Notes: generated by a model from the letters alone, not told the origin. 64,000 nucleotides of DNA from Arthrobacter agilis (GCF_002157505.1 NZ_NFSC01000030.1:248001-312000), one strand, 5' to 3'. Shown: positions 8,217 through 17,408, numbered from the stretch's first letter. Made by a program: numbers and translations.

Positions 8217-8869
8217 TGCTTCTCCTCAAGGGCTGGCCCGGCGGCCGGGCTGGTAGCGGGGGTATCGATCGGTGCCGGGCGCTCCGCCCGTGCATCCTTC
8301 AGCGTCGGATGGAGCGCGACGACGACCCGGTGGCGCCGTCCGCCCGCGTCTGGCCGGTGGTAGCGAGCCGCAAGCTGCCCGACGGCGGTACCGAGCTCCT
8401 CCGCGAAGGCCGCACGGTCGGCAGCGGAGGCGAAGGTCACCTCACCGTCAATCGCGAAGGTCGGCAGGGCCTTCCCCTCCGTCGCGGCGCCGGTGATGAG
8501 CCGGCCCACTTCCTCGACGAGGCGCGCTGCGAGGGCCAGCAGCCAAAAGGCAGAGAAGCGGTCGGTGAACCGCCGCGGGTCTGGTGCAACGGAGGCCAGA
8601 GCCGACGGTGAGATCACGAACGACGCCGCAGTCGCCTGCAGCACCCGCTCGGTCATGTTGCCGCGCCGCCGCTCCTCGACCAGTTCGACCAGGCCGACGG
8701 CTTCGAGCGCGCGCAGGTGGTAGTTGACCTTCTGCCGCGGCAGGTCGGTCAGGGACGCGAGCGACGACGCCGAGCCGGGCTCGCGGAGCAGGTCGAGTAG
8801 CCGCGACCGGGTCGGGTCCAGGGACGCGACGGCGGCTGCAGGGTCCTCGATGACACGGATGTCGTCCAT
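8213..8869 (-). CDS. ArsR-type winged-helix regulator
   Basis: The 218-residue protein begins with a winged helix-turn-helix (residues 13-75): DPTRSRLLDLLREPGSASSL, then LPRQKVNYHLRALEAVGLVE and the wing RRRGNMTERVL. This is the ArsR/helix_turn_helix_5 pattern. The C-terminal region is an unassigned helical ligand or dimerisation domain with a Pro/Ala-rich tail. No metal-binding cysteine pair is present, so it is not a classical metal sensor. It is the first gene of a two-gene operon with the SRPBCC protein and probably controls it. Confidence 0.82.
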   Translation of the reverse strand: MDDIRVIEDPAAAVASLDPTRSRLLDLLREPGSASSLASLTDLPRQKVNYHLRALEAVGLVELVEERRRGNMTERVLQATAASFVISPSALASVAPDPRRFTDRFSAFWLLALAARLVEEVGRLITGAATEGKALPTFAIDGEVTFASAADRAAFAEELGTAVGQLAARYHRPDAGGRRHRVVVALHPTLKDARAERPAPIDTPATSPAAGPALEEKQ

Positions 8870-8912
8870 GCGTCCACTGTCCCGCCGACAAATCTTTTTG
8901 TCAATACTGTTT

Positions 8913-9281
8913 TTACTGTCCGTCGGCGGCGGGATTTTCGGCGCCCTTCTGCCATGGCCACTTGCCGCTGATCTCGAGCTCGAGGGACCAGCTGAGGAAG
9001 GTGCGGATGAACACGATCACCCCCAGCACGCCGATCGATTCGAAGGTCGGCGCCACCGCTACCGTGCGGATGATGTCGGCGGCGACGAGCAGTTCGAGGC
9101 CCAGGAGGATCGAGCGGCCAAGGCGCTGACGGTACCGGTGGTACACGCTGTCTTCCCTGCGGCGCCGCAGCAGCGCTGCGCCGGCGATGAGGGTCGCGAT
9201 GATCCCGCCGATGACCATCGCCGCTATTCCTGCAGCGTCGACCGCCTGGCCCACGCGCTCCACGATGTCCTGGAAGTTCAC
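8913..9281 (-). CDS. DUF1622 family membrane protein
   Basis: The 122-residue product matches the small DUF1622 family in length and layout: a first transmembrane helix AAGIAAMVIGGIIATLIAGA, a basic loop LLRRRREDSVYHRYRQRLGR, and two further hydrophobic helices (ILLGLELLVAADIIRTVAV and IGVLGVIVFIRTFLSW). The function of the family is unknown. The start is taken as GTG at 9281 because the region upstream in this frame shows no coding character and the GTG overlaps the stop (GTGA) of a 16-codon leader that has a strong RBS. Translational coupling to that leader would explain the poor RBS of the GTG itself. Confidence 0.75.
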   Translation of the reverse strand: MNFQDIVERVGQAVDAAGIAAMVIGGIIATLIAGAALLRRRREDSVYHRYRQRLGRSILLGLELLVAADIIRTVAVAPTFESIGVLGVIVFIRTFLSWSLELEISGKWPWQKGAENPAADGQ

Positions 9282-9328
9282 CCGGCCGCCTTGTCGGTAT
9301 ACGTCGGTATGGGTCGGGCGTCCGTCAT
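9278..9328 (-). CDS. 16-residue leader peptide overlapping the DUF1622 start
   Basis: A tiny ORF, MTDARPIPTYTDKAAG, starts at an ATG with an excellent RBS (GAAGGAG, 7-base spacing) and stops with the TGA of a GTGA overlap that supplies the GTG of the DUF1622 gene. The strength of its RBS and the exact stop-start overlap suggest it is really translated and drives the downstream gene. It could be an upstream coupling ORF or a remnant of a longer N-terminus. No homology is known to me. Confidence 0.5.
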   Translation of the reverse strand: MTDARPIPTYTDKAAG

Positions 9329-9426
9329 CGTGATGCTCCTTCGTGCAATAACCGTCTTTCGGTGCTTTCCCGACGCTACGCCAGCCTGTGCCGTCACCGG
9401 GCGCTTCGCCCGCCGGCAGGCTCGTG

Positions 9427-9909
9427 TCAGGTCTGGGGCCGGAACCGCCGGATGCTGTAGACGATGAAGGCCGCGGCAAGGAGCCCGGAGATGATGAGGC
9501 CAGAACCCACGCTCCAGCCACCGGTCAGCCACCAGCGGTCCTCGAGCGGCCACCAGCCAGGAACGGCGGGGCGCACGGTCCACAGGACGCCGAGCAGCAC
9601 AAGGATCAGGGCGCCGGCGAAACTGAGCACGATGTTCCGTTTCGTCTTCACTCCCTGGGCAGCCGCCGAGAACGCCTTCCGCTTGACCGGCTGCAGCCAG
9701 CGCCGCGCCCACTCGTACTGCTGCGCGAGAACGGCGAGACCGGCCACGAGGGCCAGCAGCCCGGGCCCGGGCAGCACCAGGGCGGCAAGTCCGATCAGCA
9801 CCAGCAGCCATCCGACCACCAGCCCGATGATCCGGCTGGCCCCGCGGGGCGTGGTCCGGCCGGCGAACACTGCACCGTGAGTCCTGCGTTGTCGAGGAGT
9901 CCGCGCCAT
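9427..9909 (-). CDS. PGPGW family small membrane protein (TIGR02611-like)
   Basis: This 160-residue protein has a basic N-terminus, then a hydrophobic helix pair around LVVGWLLVLIGLAALVLPGPGLL. The LPGPG turn followed by LVAGLAVLAQQYEWARR is the hallmark of the TIGR02611/PGPGW family of actinobacterial membrane proteins. A central basic loop and two more hydrophobic helices follow. Function unknown. The ATG at 9909 has GAGGA seven bases upstream. It is divergent from the GlsB-like gene, and both encode small membrane proteins of the stress-envelope type. Confidence 0.82.
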   Translation of the reverse strand: MARTPRQRRTHGAVFAGRTTPRGASRIIGLVVGWLLVLIGLAALVLPGPGLLALVAGLAVLAQQYEWARRWLQPVKRKAFSAAAQGVKTKRNIVLSFAGALILVLLGVLWTVRPAVPGWWPLEDRWWLTGGWSVGSGLIISGLLAAAFIVYSIRRFRPQT

Positions 9910-10085
9910 CAAAAATTCCTCAGTAGGCTTCGCATTCCTCTATCGTTGAACTGATCGGTGCTGGTGGCAACACCGGATGCTTCGAGGACTGTACCTTGCC
10001 GTAGCGCAACAGGCAGGGCCTTGGAGTGTTCCAGCCACCAGCCAGGCTTCCCGCTCACCGCGGGTCCACCAGAAGGAGATTGACC

Positions 10086-10346
10086 ATGATCGGATTCATC
10101 CTCGCCGGCCTCATCATCGGCGCACTCGCACGGCTCATCAAGCCCGGCAAGCAGAACCTCGGCCTGCTCGCCACGCTGCTGCTGGGCCTCGTCGGCTCCA
10201 TCATCGGCGGTGCCATCGCGAGCTTCTTCGGCACCGGCAACATGTGGGAACTCAACATCTTCGGCTTCATCGTGTCCGTTATCGCGGCGGTGCTGCTGAT
10301 CGGCGTCGCCGAGAGCGTTATGGGTCGCCGTCACGTGAGGCGCTAG
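10086..10346 (+). CDS. GlsB/YeaQ/YmgE family stress-response membrane protein
   Basis: The 86-residue product is a three-helix glycine-rich membrane protein. MIGFILAGLIIGALARLIKPG at the N-terminus, GLVGSIIGGAIASFFG in the middle and FIVSVIAAVLLIGVAESV at the end match the GlsB/YeaQ/YmgE (transglycosylase-associated) family. Proteins of this family are induced by general or acid stress and lie in the cytoplasmic membrane; the mechanism is not known. A strong AGAAGGAG precedes the ATG. A UUCG-loop hairpin follows the gene. Confidence 0.9.
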   Translation: MIGFILAGLIIGALARLIKPGKQNLGLLATLLLGLVGSIIGGAIASFFGTGNMWELNIFGFIVSVIAAVLLIGVAESVMGRRHVRR

Positions 10347-10362
10347 AACTTCTCGGCACCAC

Positions 10363-10388
10363 GAAGGGGCGGCTTCGGCCGCTCCTTC
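10363..10388 (+). terminator. UUCG tetraloop hairpin after the GlsB-like gene
   Basis: An 11-bp GC-rich stem (10363-10373 with 10378-10388) is closed by a TTCG tetraloop. It lies 17 bases past the stop. The T-tract is absent, as in many actinobacterial terminators. Confidence 0.6.
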
Positions 10389-10554
10389 CGCGTGTCAGGA
10401 CCGGTGCCCGACGTCGTCCTTCCGTGGTTCAGCACGTGTCCGGCACGTCCCGTCCCTCCCACTCGTTTAGACCCAGGAAGCGCCTCACCCCTGCCAGCTT
10501 GCAGGTGTAGCGTTGACGTCAGATGGGGCGAAGATTCGTTCGGAAGGCTCAATC

Positions 10555-11769
10555 ATGAACAAGAACTGGCGCTGGCTCCCCGCCGGCATCGTTCCGGTGG
10601 TCATCGTCACTGCTGCCGTGAGCGGTTCCGCCGTCGCCGAGGCCCAGCCGCAACTCCCTGCCAGGACCGCGCAGGAGCTGCTCGAGTTCGTGGCCACCAG
10701 TACCGACGACGCCTACTCCGGCACCGTCGAGCAGTCCTCGAACCTCGGCCTGCCCGACCTGAGCCTCGCCTCTCCCCCGGGCCGTACCCCCAGCTCGGAC
10801 CCGACGTCCATGGTCCTCGAACTCCTGACCGGTGAGCACTCCGCCCAGGTCTACGTCGACGGGCCGGACAAAGCCAAGGTCCAGGTGCTCGATCAGCTGG
10901 CCCAGCGCAGCGTCGTCATCAATGAGACCGACGCCTGGTACTACGACTCCAGCGCCAATGAAGCCGCCCACGCCGTCCTGCCCGACAAGGACGCCGCAAA
11001 GGCCGCACTCGAGGCGAAGCTGCAGGAGAAGGTCGCCGAACACCCCGAGCTGCAGAACATCCCCCGCACGCCGGCGGAACTCGCGCAGGCCTTCCTCGCG
11101 ACGATCGATCCCAGTACCGAGGTGACCGTCGACGGCACCAGCCGCGTCGCGGGCCGCAGTGCCTACGAACTCCTGCTGACCCCCGAGGACGCAACGACCC
11201 TGATCGGGTCCATCGCCGTGAGCATTGATTCCGAGACCGGCGTCCCGCTCAGCGTCTCCGTGCAGGCCAGGGGCCAGGACGAGGCCGCGTTCGAGGCCGG
11301 CTTCAGCGCCGTGGACTTCAGCACCCCCGATGCGGACATCTTCGAGTTCACCCCGCCGGAGGGCGCCACCGTCACGGAAGCACCCACCGCCGACGAGGCG
11401 AAGGCTCACATCGACGAGGCGAAAGCGCGGGTCGACGGCAAGGACCAGCCCGCCCCCGCCGAAGAGCCCGTAGTGATCGGCGAGGGCTGGAGCACCATCG
11501 TGGAACTGCCGGCCGGCACCGCCGCGCAGCTCGGGCTGAACCTCGGCACCGGTGAAGCGGCCGGCATGGGCGACATCATGGAGGTCAAGCCCGGCATGGA
11601 CCCAGAGGAAGTCGCGGGCGCCCAGGCCATGCTGGAGCAGGCACTCACCGAGGTCGACGGCGGCCACGCCCTGCAGACGTCGCTCGTCTCGGTGCTGATC
11701 ACCGACGACGGACGCATCCTCGCAGGAGCCGTCAGCGCCGACCAGCTCGTCGCCGCGTCCCGCCGGTGA
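10555..11769 (+). CDS. Secreted LolA-like protein coupled to an ABC exporter
   Basis: The 404-residue protein has an N-terminal membrane or signal segment (LPAGIVPVVIVTAAVSGSAVAEA) and no lipobox. The extracytoplasmic part resembles LolA/LppX-type half-barrel proteins: VYVDGPDKAKVQVLDQL, an NETDAWYYDS strand, YELLLTPEDATTLIGSI and a strand pair ending in IFEFTPPEGA. In actinobacteria such proteins are encoded with ABC-2 exporters and may handle a lipid or other hydrophobic cargo. The stop overlaps the GTG of the ABC ATPase gene (GTGA), so the genes are coupled. The ATG at 10555 has GGAAGG upstream. The cargo is unknown. Confidence 0.8.
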   Translation: MNKNWRWLPAGIVPVVIVTAAVSGSAVAEAQPQLPARTAQELLEFVATSTDDAYSGTVEQSSNLGLPDLSLASPPGRTPSSDPTSMVLELLTGEHSAQVYVDGPDKAKVQVLDQLAQRSVVINETDAWYYDSSANEAAHAVLPDKDAAKAALEAKLQEKVAEHPELQNIPRTPAELAQAFLATIDPSTEVTVDGTSRVAGRSAYELLLTPEDATTLIGSIAVSIDSETGVPLSVSVQARGQDEAAFEAGFSAVDFSTPDADIFEFTPPEGATVTEAPTADEAKAHIDEAKARVDGKDQPAPAEEPVVIGEGWSTIVELPAGTAAQLGLNLGTGEAAGMGDIMEVKPGMDPEEVAGAQAMLEQALTEVDGGHALQTSLVSVLITDDGRILAGAVSADQLVAASRR

Positions 11770-12779
11770 CCGCGAGCGCCCGTGCGACCCGCACGCCGAG
11801 TGCGGGTCCGCGGGTCAGCGCGGGTCCGCAGGTGAGCGCGGGCGAGTTCGCGATCGAGACGCGCGGACTGACCAAGGTCTTCGGTCGGCAGAAAGCAGTG
11901 GACGGCGTCGACCTCGCAGTACCCCGCGGCTCGGTCTTCGGATTCCTCGGCCCCAACGGGTCGGGGAAGACCACCACCATCCGCATGCTCCTCGGTCTCG
12001 CCTCGGCCTCCAGCGGCGACATCCGGCTGCTCGACGGCGACATGCCGAATGACGCCCGCGCCGTCCTGCCGCAGGTGGGGGCCCTCGTCGAGGGTCCCGC
12101 CATCTATCCGTTCCTATCAGGGCGGGCGAACCTCCAGCGGTTCGACGCCGCCGACCGCCACACGTCCCCCGCCACCCGGGACAAGCGCGTCGACGCCGCC
12201 CTCGAGCGCGTGGGCCTCAGCCATGCGGCAAGGAAACGGGCGCATGCCTATTCCCTCGGCATGAAGCAGCGCCTCGGCATCGCCAACGCGCTGCTCGCCC
12301 CACGGGACCTGCTGATCCTCGATGAGCCCACCAACGGCCTCGACCCCCAGGGCACGCGCGAGGTCCGCAACCTCATCCGGTCCCTGTCCGACGACGGCAC
12401 CACCGTCTTCGTCTCCAGCCACCTGCTCGCCGAGGTGGAACAGATGTGCACCATGATCGCCATCATGAGCGCCGGACGCCTCGTGGCGCAGGGCACCCTC
12501 GACGAGCTCCGCGCCGAGGGCACCGCCCATGTCCGCGTCACGACGCCCGACCATGCCGACGCCCACCGCGTCCTCACCGGGCTCGGCCTCACCCCCGAGC
12601 GCCACGGGCGCGACGACGTCCTCACCGCGGAGCTCTCCGTTCCCGGCCTCCAGCCGGAGACCGTCAACGCCGCCCTGGTGCATGCCGATGTCCGAGTGCG
12701 AGGGTTCGAGGCCAGCGGCGCCTCCCTCGAGGACCGTTTCGTCGCCCTGACCGGGGAGGGGTTCGACGTTGCCGGCTGA
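11766..12779 (+). CDS. ABC transporter ATP-binding protein
   Basis: The 337-residue ATPase has Walker A GPNGSGKTT (62-70), the signature YSLGMKQRLG (162-171) and Walker B LLILDEPTNGLDP (182-194). The C-terminal 100 residues follow the extension seen in DrrA/CcmA-type exporter ATPases. The N-terminus carries an unusual 25-residue Ala/Gly/Ser/Pro-rich extension with the repeat GPRVSAGPQVSAG before the ATPase domain. Start is GTG at 11766, overlapping the stop of the LolA-like gene; a later start near residue 26 is possible. It powers the membrane protein encoded next. Confidence 0.9.
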   Translation: MTASARATRTPSAGPRVSAGPQVSAGEFAIETRGLTKVFGRQKAVDGVDLAVPRGSVFGFLGPNGSGKTTTIRMLLGLASASSGDIRLLDGDMPNDARAVLPQVGALVEGPAIYPFLSGRANLQRFDAADRHTSPATRDKRVDAALERVGLSHAARKRAHAYSLGMKQRLGIANALLAPRDLLILDEPTNGLDPQGTREVRNLIRSLSDDGTTVFVSSHLLAEVEQMCTMIAIMSAGRLVAQGTLDELRAEGTAHVRVTTPDHADAHRVLTGLGLTPERHGRDDVLTAELSVPGLQPETVNAALVHADVRVRGFEASGASLEDRFVALTGEGFDVAG

Positions 12780-13626
12780 ATCCACAGAGATCCGTATACG
12801 CGCCGGAGGCCTCGGACTGACGCTCGTGCTCTCCGAGATCAGCGTCCTGTTCCGCAGGCTACGCACCTGGGCGATGATCGGCGCCCTGGCGCTCATCCCG
12901 ATCCTTATCGCCGTCGTCGTCCGGGTGTCCTCGGACGAGTCAGCGAGCGGCCGGGGTCCGGCGTTCCTCAACAGCATCACCCAGAACGGCCTGTTCGTGT
13001 CGCTGACGGCGCTGACGGTCGCCATTCCCCTGTTCCTGCCGCTGACCATCGGCGTCGTCGCGGGCGACACGATTGCGGGCGAAGCAAACCTCGGCACGTT
13101 GCGCTACCTGCTGGTGGCCCCGGCCGGACGCATCCGGCTGCTCCTCGTGAAGTATGCGGGGGCGGCGCTGTTCTGCTTCGTGGCGACCCTGACCGTGGTC
13201 GTCACGGGCGCCATCATCGGGGCGCTGCTGTTCCCGATCGGACCCGTGACGCTGCTGTCCGGGGACACCGTCGGCATCCCCGGCTACTTCGTGCGGCTGC
13301 TGCTCCTGGCGCTCTACGTGACGGTGTCCCTGATGGGCCTCAGTGCCATCGGCCTCTTCATCTCGACGCTCACGACCATCCCGGTCGGCGCCATGGCCGC
13401 GACGGCCGCGCTGGCCGCCGTCTCGCAGATCCTCGGCGCCCTGCCGCAGCTCGAGTGGCTGCACCCGTGGCTGTTCACGAACTACTGGCTGGGCTTCGGG
13501 GACCTGCTGCGGCAGCCGATCGTCTGGAACTCGTTCGCCGACAACGCGCTGCTGCAGTTCGGCTACATCGCGGTGTTCGGGACGCTGGCCTACGGGCGGT
13601 TCAGCACCAAAGACATCCTGAGCTAG
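12769..13626 (+). CDS. ABC-2 type transporter permease
   Basis: The 285-residue membrane protein has six hydrophobic segments in ABC-2 exporter order. They include MIGALALIPILIAVVVRV, LFVSLTALTVAIPLFLPLTIGVVAGD with the typical DTIAGEANLGTLRYLL loop, and a C-terminal pair ending GYIAVFGTLAYGRF. The DTIAGE...GTLRYLL loop is the ABC-2 signature region. The TTG at 12769 overlaps the end of the ATPase gene and has GGGGAGGGG about eight bases upstream. With the ATPase and the LolA-like protein it forms one export system. Confidence 0.88.
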   Translation: MPAESTEIRIRAGGLGLTLVLSEISVLFRRLRTWAMIGALALIPILIAVVVRVSSDESASGRGPAFLNSITQNGLFVSLTALTVAIPLFLPLTIGVVAGDTIAGEANLGTLRYLLVAPAGRIRLLLVKYAGAALFCFVATLTVVVTGAIIGALLFPIGPVTLLSGDTVGIPGYFVRLLLLALYVTVSLMGLSAIGLFISTLTTIPVGAMAATAALAAVSQILGALPQLEWLHPWLFTNYWLGFGDLLRQPIVWNSFADNALLQFGYIAVFGTLAYGRFSTKDILS

Positions 13627-13639
13627 CCCTTAATGGGAA

Positions 13640-13668
13640 ACGGCCCCCGACAGTGTGCCGGGGGCCGT
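13640..13668. terminator. Bidirectional terminator between ABC operon and beta-glucosidase
   Basis: A perfect 10-bp stem ACGGCCCCCG (13640-13649) pairs with 13659-13668 across a 9-base loop, in the 53-bp gap between two convergent genes. On the minus strand it is followed by TTTCCC. Confidence 0.75.
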
Positions 13669-13679
13669 TCCTCGTTGTC

Positions 13680-16154
13680 CTACTCGACGACGACTGCGAG
13701 TTCCTGGAAGTCGTCCTCCGCGGAGCGGCCGACGAGTACCTGGAACTGCCCGGCTTCGTACTGCCAGCCGTCCTCGTAGTGCGCGAAGGCGCGGGCGGGA
13801 ACGGGAACCTCGACGGTGCCGGTTGCGCCGGGTTCGAGCGTGACCGAGCCGAAACCGGCCAGCCAGCGCACGGGCCGTTCCACCGCGGAGTCGGTGCGGG
13901 CGACGTACACCTGCACCACTTCGCGGCCGGTCCGGGAGCCGGTGTTCGTCACGGGGACGGACACGGTCAGGCCCTCCCCCGCTACTACTGAGGCATCCGC
14001 CGAGGCCTCGCCCAGGTCGAAGGAGGTGTACCCGAGGCCGAAGCCGAACGGGTAAGCCGGGCTCGCGCCGCCGTCGGCGGCCTGCTTCAGCCAGGCGCGG
14101 TAGCCGACGTGGATGCCCTCCTCGTAGTGCACCTTGCCGTCCACCGGCGTGGTGTTGAGCACGGGGACGTCCTGAAGCGCCGCGGGCCAGGAGGTGGGCA
14201 GGCGTCCGCCCGGCTCCTCGGTTCCGAGCAGGACGTCGGCGATGGCCGCGCCGAATTCCTGGCCGCCGAACCAGCCCAGCAGGATCGCGTCGACGTCGTT
14301 GCGCCACGGCATCAGGACGGGCGAACCGGAGTTCACGACGACGACGGTGCGCGGGTTCGCCGCCGCGACCGCGGCGACGAGGCGGTCCTGGTGCCCGGGC
14401 AGGTCCAGGTCCTTGCGGTCGAAGCCCTCGGACTCGATGGCTGCGCTGGTGCCCACGACGACGACGGCGACGTCGGCCTCGCGTGCAGCCTCCACCGCGG
14501 CGGCGATCTCGGCGTCGGCGTCGTCCACCACGGCCTCCTCACCGAGCAGGATGGCGGAGAACGGGATGACCTGGCTCGCCGGGATCGTGAAGATCGCTTC
14601 CACGGACACCTGCTGGCCGGCCGTGGTGGAGACCGGGAAGGTCTTCTGCGGCGGGGAGAACAGCGCCGCCCCGAGCACGTCGTGCTCGTCGACGAGCTCG
14701 CCGTCGAACACCACGTCGCCGTCGAGGACGAGCTTCACCTCACCGACGGTGCCGACGCCGAGGTGGTGCACGCCGTCGTCGGGCGCTGTCCACTCGGTCT
14801 GGATGCGGATGTGCGAGGTGCCCTCGGGGATGCCCACACCGAACCAGATGAGGTGGGAGGCGAGGCGGTCCTCGCCCGAGATCTCCGCGCCGGTGGCGTC
14901 GAAGAAGGAGACACGGAGACCGGGCACGCCGGACACCGGGTTGGAGAGGGAAGTGCGGGGGAACTCCTGCAACCCGTCCGCCACCTTCGCGCCGCGCGAG
15001 TAGGTGAGCTCGACGTCGTCGGGCAGTGCCTCCCGCAGGCCCTCGAGCGGGGAGATTATCTGCAGCGGCATGACGGTGGCGCTGCCGCCGCCCTGCGTGC
15101 GGGCCTCGGAGGCGTTGTGCCCGATGACGGCGACGCGCTTGAGCGATGCGGCGTTCAGGGGCAGCAGGTTGTTCTCGTTGCGCACGAGCACCGAGCCGCG
15201 GACGGCGGCTTCACGGGCGAAGGCGCGACCGTCGATCTCGCCCGGCACGTCGGTCACGGCGGGCTCGAAGCCTTCCAGGACGCCGACCCTTGCGGCGAGG
15301 CGCAGGATCCGGGTGACCTTCTCGAGGATCGCCTCGCGGGACACCTCGCCGGCTTCGACGGCGGCGACGAGCTTCGGACCCCAGTGGCCGACGGGGCCGG
15401 GCATCTCGAGGTCCTGGTGTGCCTTTGCGGCGTCGATAGAGCGTACGCCGGTCCAGTCGGAGACCACGACGCCGTCGAAGCCCCACTCGGTGGACAGCGG
15501 CGTCTCCAGCAGCGGGTTCTCGCTCGCCGTCGTGCCGTTTATGGAGTTGTAGGAGCTCATGACGAGCCAGGCCTTCGCCTCGGTGACGGCCTGCTCGAAC
15601 GCCGCGAGGTACAGCTCGCGCAGCGGCCGCTCAGCGACGACTGAGTCCGCGGTGAAGCGGTCCGTCTCGGCGTCGTTGGCGACGAAGTGCTTGGGCGTGG
15701 CGCCGATACCCATGGACTGCACACCCGTCACGTAGCCCGCGGCGAGCTGCGCGGTGAGGACCGGGTCCTCACTCATGCACTCGAAGTGCCGGCCGCCCAA
15801 CGGGGAGCGGTGCAGGTTGATCGTGGGCCCGAGGACCACGTGGACGCCCTTGCGGTGCGCCTCCTGGCCAAGAACCTGGCCGTAGCGGCGGGCGAGGTCC
15901 ACGGACCACGCGGCGGAGAGGGAGGACGACGACGGCAGGCTGATGGAATCGTGCCGCTCGTCGAAGTCCTCGCCGCGGACACCCGCGGGGCCGTCGCTGA
16001 GGACGATGCGGCCGAGCCCGATCTGGGGGATGGCCACGGTGCTCCACACGTCCGCGCCGGTCAGCAGGCTCACCTGCTGCTCGAGGGTGAGGTTCTCTGC
16101 GAGCTCGCGGATGCGGGGGTCGACGGCGATGGGAGTGGTTGCTGTGACGGTCAT
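13680..16154 (-). CDS. Glycoside hydrolase family 3 beta-glucosidase
   Basis: The 824-residue enzyme has the full multi-domain GH3 layout: N-terminal TIM-barrel-like domain, alpha/beta sandwich, an inserted PA14 domain and a C-terminal fibronectin III-like domain. The substrate-binding KHF lies at 155-157 and the nucleophile Asp233 in GVVVSDWTG. The PA14 insertion is recognisable around HIRIQTEWTAPDDGVHHLGV, and the FnIII tail around VPVTNTGSRTGREVVQVYV. No signal peptide is seen, so it acts in the cytoplasm on imported glucosides. It directly follows the MFS gene (TAA abutting ATG), with its RBS inside the end of that gene. A TetR regulator is divergent from the operon. Confidence 0.92.
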   Translation of the reverse strand: MTVTATTPIAVDPRIRELAENLTLEQQVSLLTGADVWSTVAIPQIGLGRIVLSDGPAGVRGEDFDERHDSISLPSSSSLSAAWSVDLARRYGQVLGQEAHRKGVHVVLGPTINLHRSPLGGRHFECMSEDPVLTAQLAAGYVTGVQSMGIGATPKHFVANDAETDRFTADSVVAERPLRELYLAAFEQAVTEAKAWLVMSSYNSINGTTASENPLLETPLSTEWGFDGVVVSDWTGVRSIDAAKAHQDLEMPGPVGHWGPKLVAAVEAGEVSREAILEKVTRILRLAARVGVLEGFEPAVTDVPGEIDGRAFAREAAVRGSVLVRNENNLLPLNAASLKRVAVIGHNASEARTQGGGSATVMPLQIISPLEGLREALPDDVELTYSRGAKVADGLQEFPRTSLSNPVSGVPGLRVSFFDATGAEISGEDRLASHLIWFGVGIPEGTSHIRIQTEWTAPDDGVHHLGVGTVGEVKLVLDGDVVFDGELVDEHDVLGAALFSPPQKTFPVSTTAGQQVSVEAIFTIPASQVIPFSAILLGEEAVVDDADAEIAAAVEAAREADVAVVVVGTSAAIESEGFDRKDLDLPGHQDRLVAAVAAANPRTVVVVNSGSPVLMPWRNDVDAILLGWFGGQEFGAAIADVLLGTEEPGGRLPTSWPAALQDVPVLNTTPVDGKVHYEEGIHVGYRAWLKQAADGGASPAYPFGFGLGYTSFDLGEASADASVVAGEGLTVSVPVTNTGSRTGREVVQVYVARTDSAVERPVRWLAGFGSVTLEPGATGTVEVPVPARAFAHYEDGWQYEAGQFQVLVGRSAEDDFQELAVVVE

Positions 16155-17408
16155 TTACTTGACTCCTTTGATGCGGGTGACGAGGGCGGCGCCGATGAGT
16201 CCGACCGCCGCTCCTCCAAGGAACAGGCCGGGGTAGCCGGCGAGGGCGATGACCGGTGCGGCAATGGCGGGAACGAGGGACTGCGGCAGCGCCTGGGCGA
16301 TGTTGAAGACGCCGAAGGTCTTGGCGTTCTCGTTCTGGTCAGCGGGCAGCAGGTCGGTGATGAGGGCGACGTCGACCGCGGTGAAGCAGCCGAGGCCGAT
16401 GCCCGCGATGGCCTGGCCGAGGAGGACCTGGCTGAAGTCGCTGCTGGTAGCGATGGTGATGAGCCCGGCCATGATGACGACGGCGGAGAGAATCACGAGG
16501 TTCTTGCGGCGGCCGATGCGGTCGCTGATCCAGCCGCCGAGGAAGCTGGTGGCGACGGTTCCGGCCGCGCTGACGAGGGTCAATTGGAAGACGAGGGTGG
16601 CCACGTTGTCCTGTGCGACGCCGAGGTGGTCGCCGAGGAAGTAGGGCATGTAGAGCAGGCCACAGCAGTAGGCGATGTAGACGAGGAACTTGGTGAACCA
16701 GGCCCAGCCGAGGCCGGGGTGCTGGACCGGGTTGAAGTAGAACGAGCCGAGGAAGTCCTTGATCGTGTACTTGTCCTTGGGTTTCTCGGTGAGCACGCGG
16801 TCCTTGAAGGTGAACGCGAAGGCCAGGGCGATGATGACGCCGACCGCTCCGGGGACGACGGCCATCAGGAAGGCGGTGTCGAACAACTGGGCGAAGAAGG
16901 CCGCGGCGACGAGGCCGATGGGCAGTGTCATGCCGACGAGGCCGGAGAGCTTGCCGCGCTGGTCGGGCGCCGCCTGGTCGGGCAGTGCTGCGACGAGGGC
17001 TGCGAGCGCCGCGTTGAAGGAGAGCTGCGCGACGATCCAGCCGATCAGCACGCCGGTAACGCCGGTGGCGGAGCCGAGGACGAACAGGCCGGCCAGTCCA
17101 AGGAGGGAGCCGCCGATGATCCAGGGCTTCCGCATGCCGAACCGCGAGGTGGTCCGGTCGCTGAGGCGGCCGAAGACCGGGTTTGCCAGGAGGGCAACCA
17201 GGGCACCGACGCCGGCCACAAGGCTGTAGGCGCCGGCGCGCGTGTCGGGGGTGGTGAGTTCTGCGATCTTGATCGCCAGGACCACGAGTGCCGGTGCGAG
17301 GACCGCCATCCACAGGCCCGCGCTCGCGATCGGGAGTCCGATCATGAACGCGCGGCTTGCGCGCTGGGTGGACTGTGCGTCCTGGACGAAAGTTGGAAGG
17401 TTGGCCAC
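16155..17408 (-). CDS. MFS transporter, probable glycoside importer
   Basis: The 417-residue permease has about twelve membrane segments and MFS-type loops (FGRLSDRTTSRFGMRKPWII after helix 2 and GWISDRIGRRKNLVI in the second half). The layout is like the sugar-transporting MFS and GPH-type carriers that are paired with beta-glucosidases. The GTG at 17408 is chosen because AAGGAGG lies six bases upstream; the open frame reaches 17456 without protein-like sequence. It is the first gene of an operon with the GH3 enzyme, so uptake of a beta-glucoside is a fair inference. Confidence 0.88.
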   Translation of the reverse strand: MANLPTFVQDAQSTQRASRAFMIGLPIASAGLWMAVLAPALVVLAIKIAELTTPDTRAGAYSLVAGVGALVALLANPVFGRLSDRTTSRFGMRKPWIIGGSLLGLAGLFVLGSATGVTGVLIGWIVAQLSFNAALAALVAALPDQAAPDQRGKLSGLVGMTLPIGLVAAAFFAQLFDTAFLMAVVPGAVGVIIALAFAFTFKDRVLTEKPKDKYTIKDFLGSFYFNPVQHPGLGWAWFTKFLVYIAYCCGLLYMPYFLGDHLGVAQDNVATLVFQLTLVSAAGTVATSFLGGWISDRIGRRKNLVILSAVVIMAGLITIATSSDFSQVLLGQAIAGIGLGCFTAVDVALITDLLPADQNENAKTFGVFNIAQALPQSLVPAIAAPVIALAGYPGLFLGGAAVGLIGAALVTRIKGVK

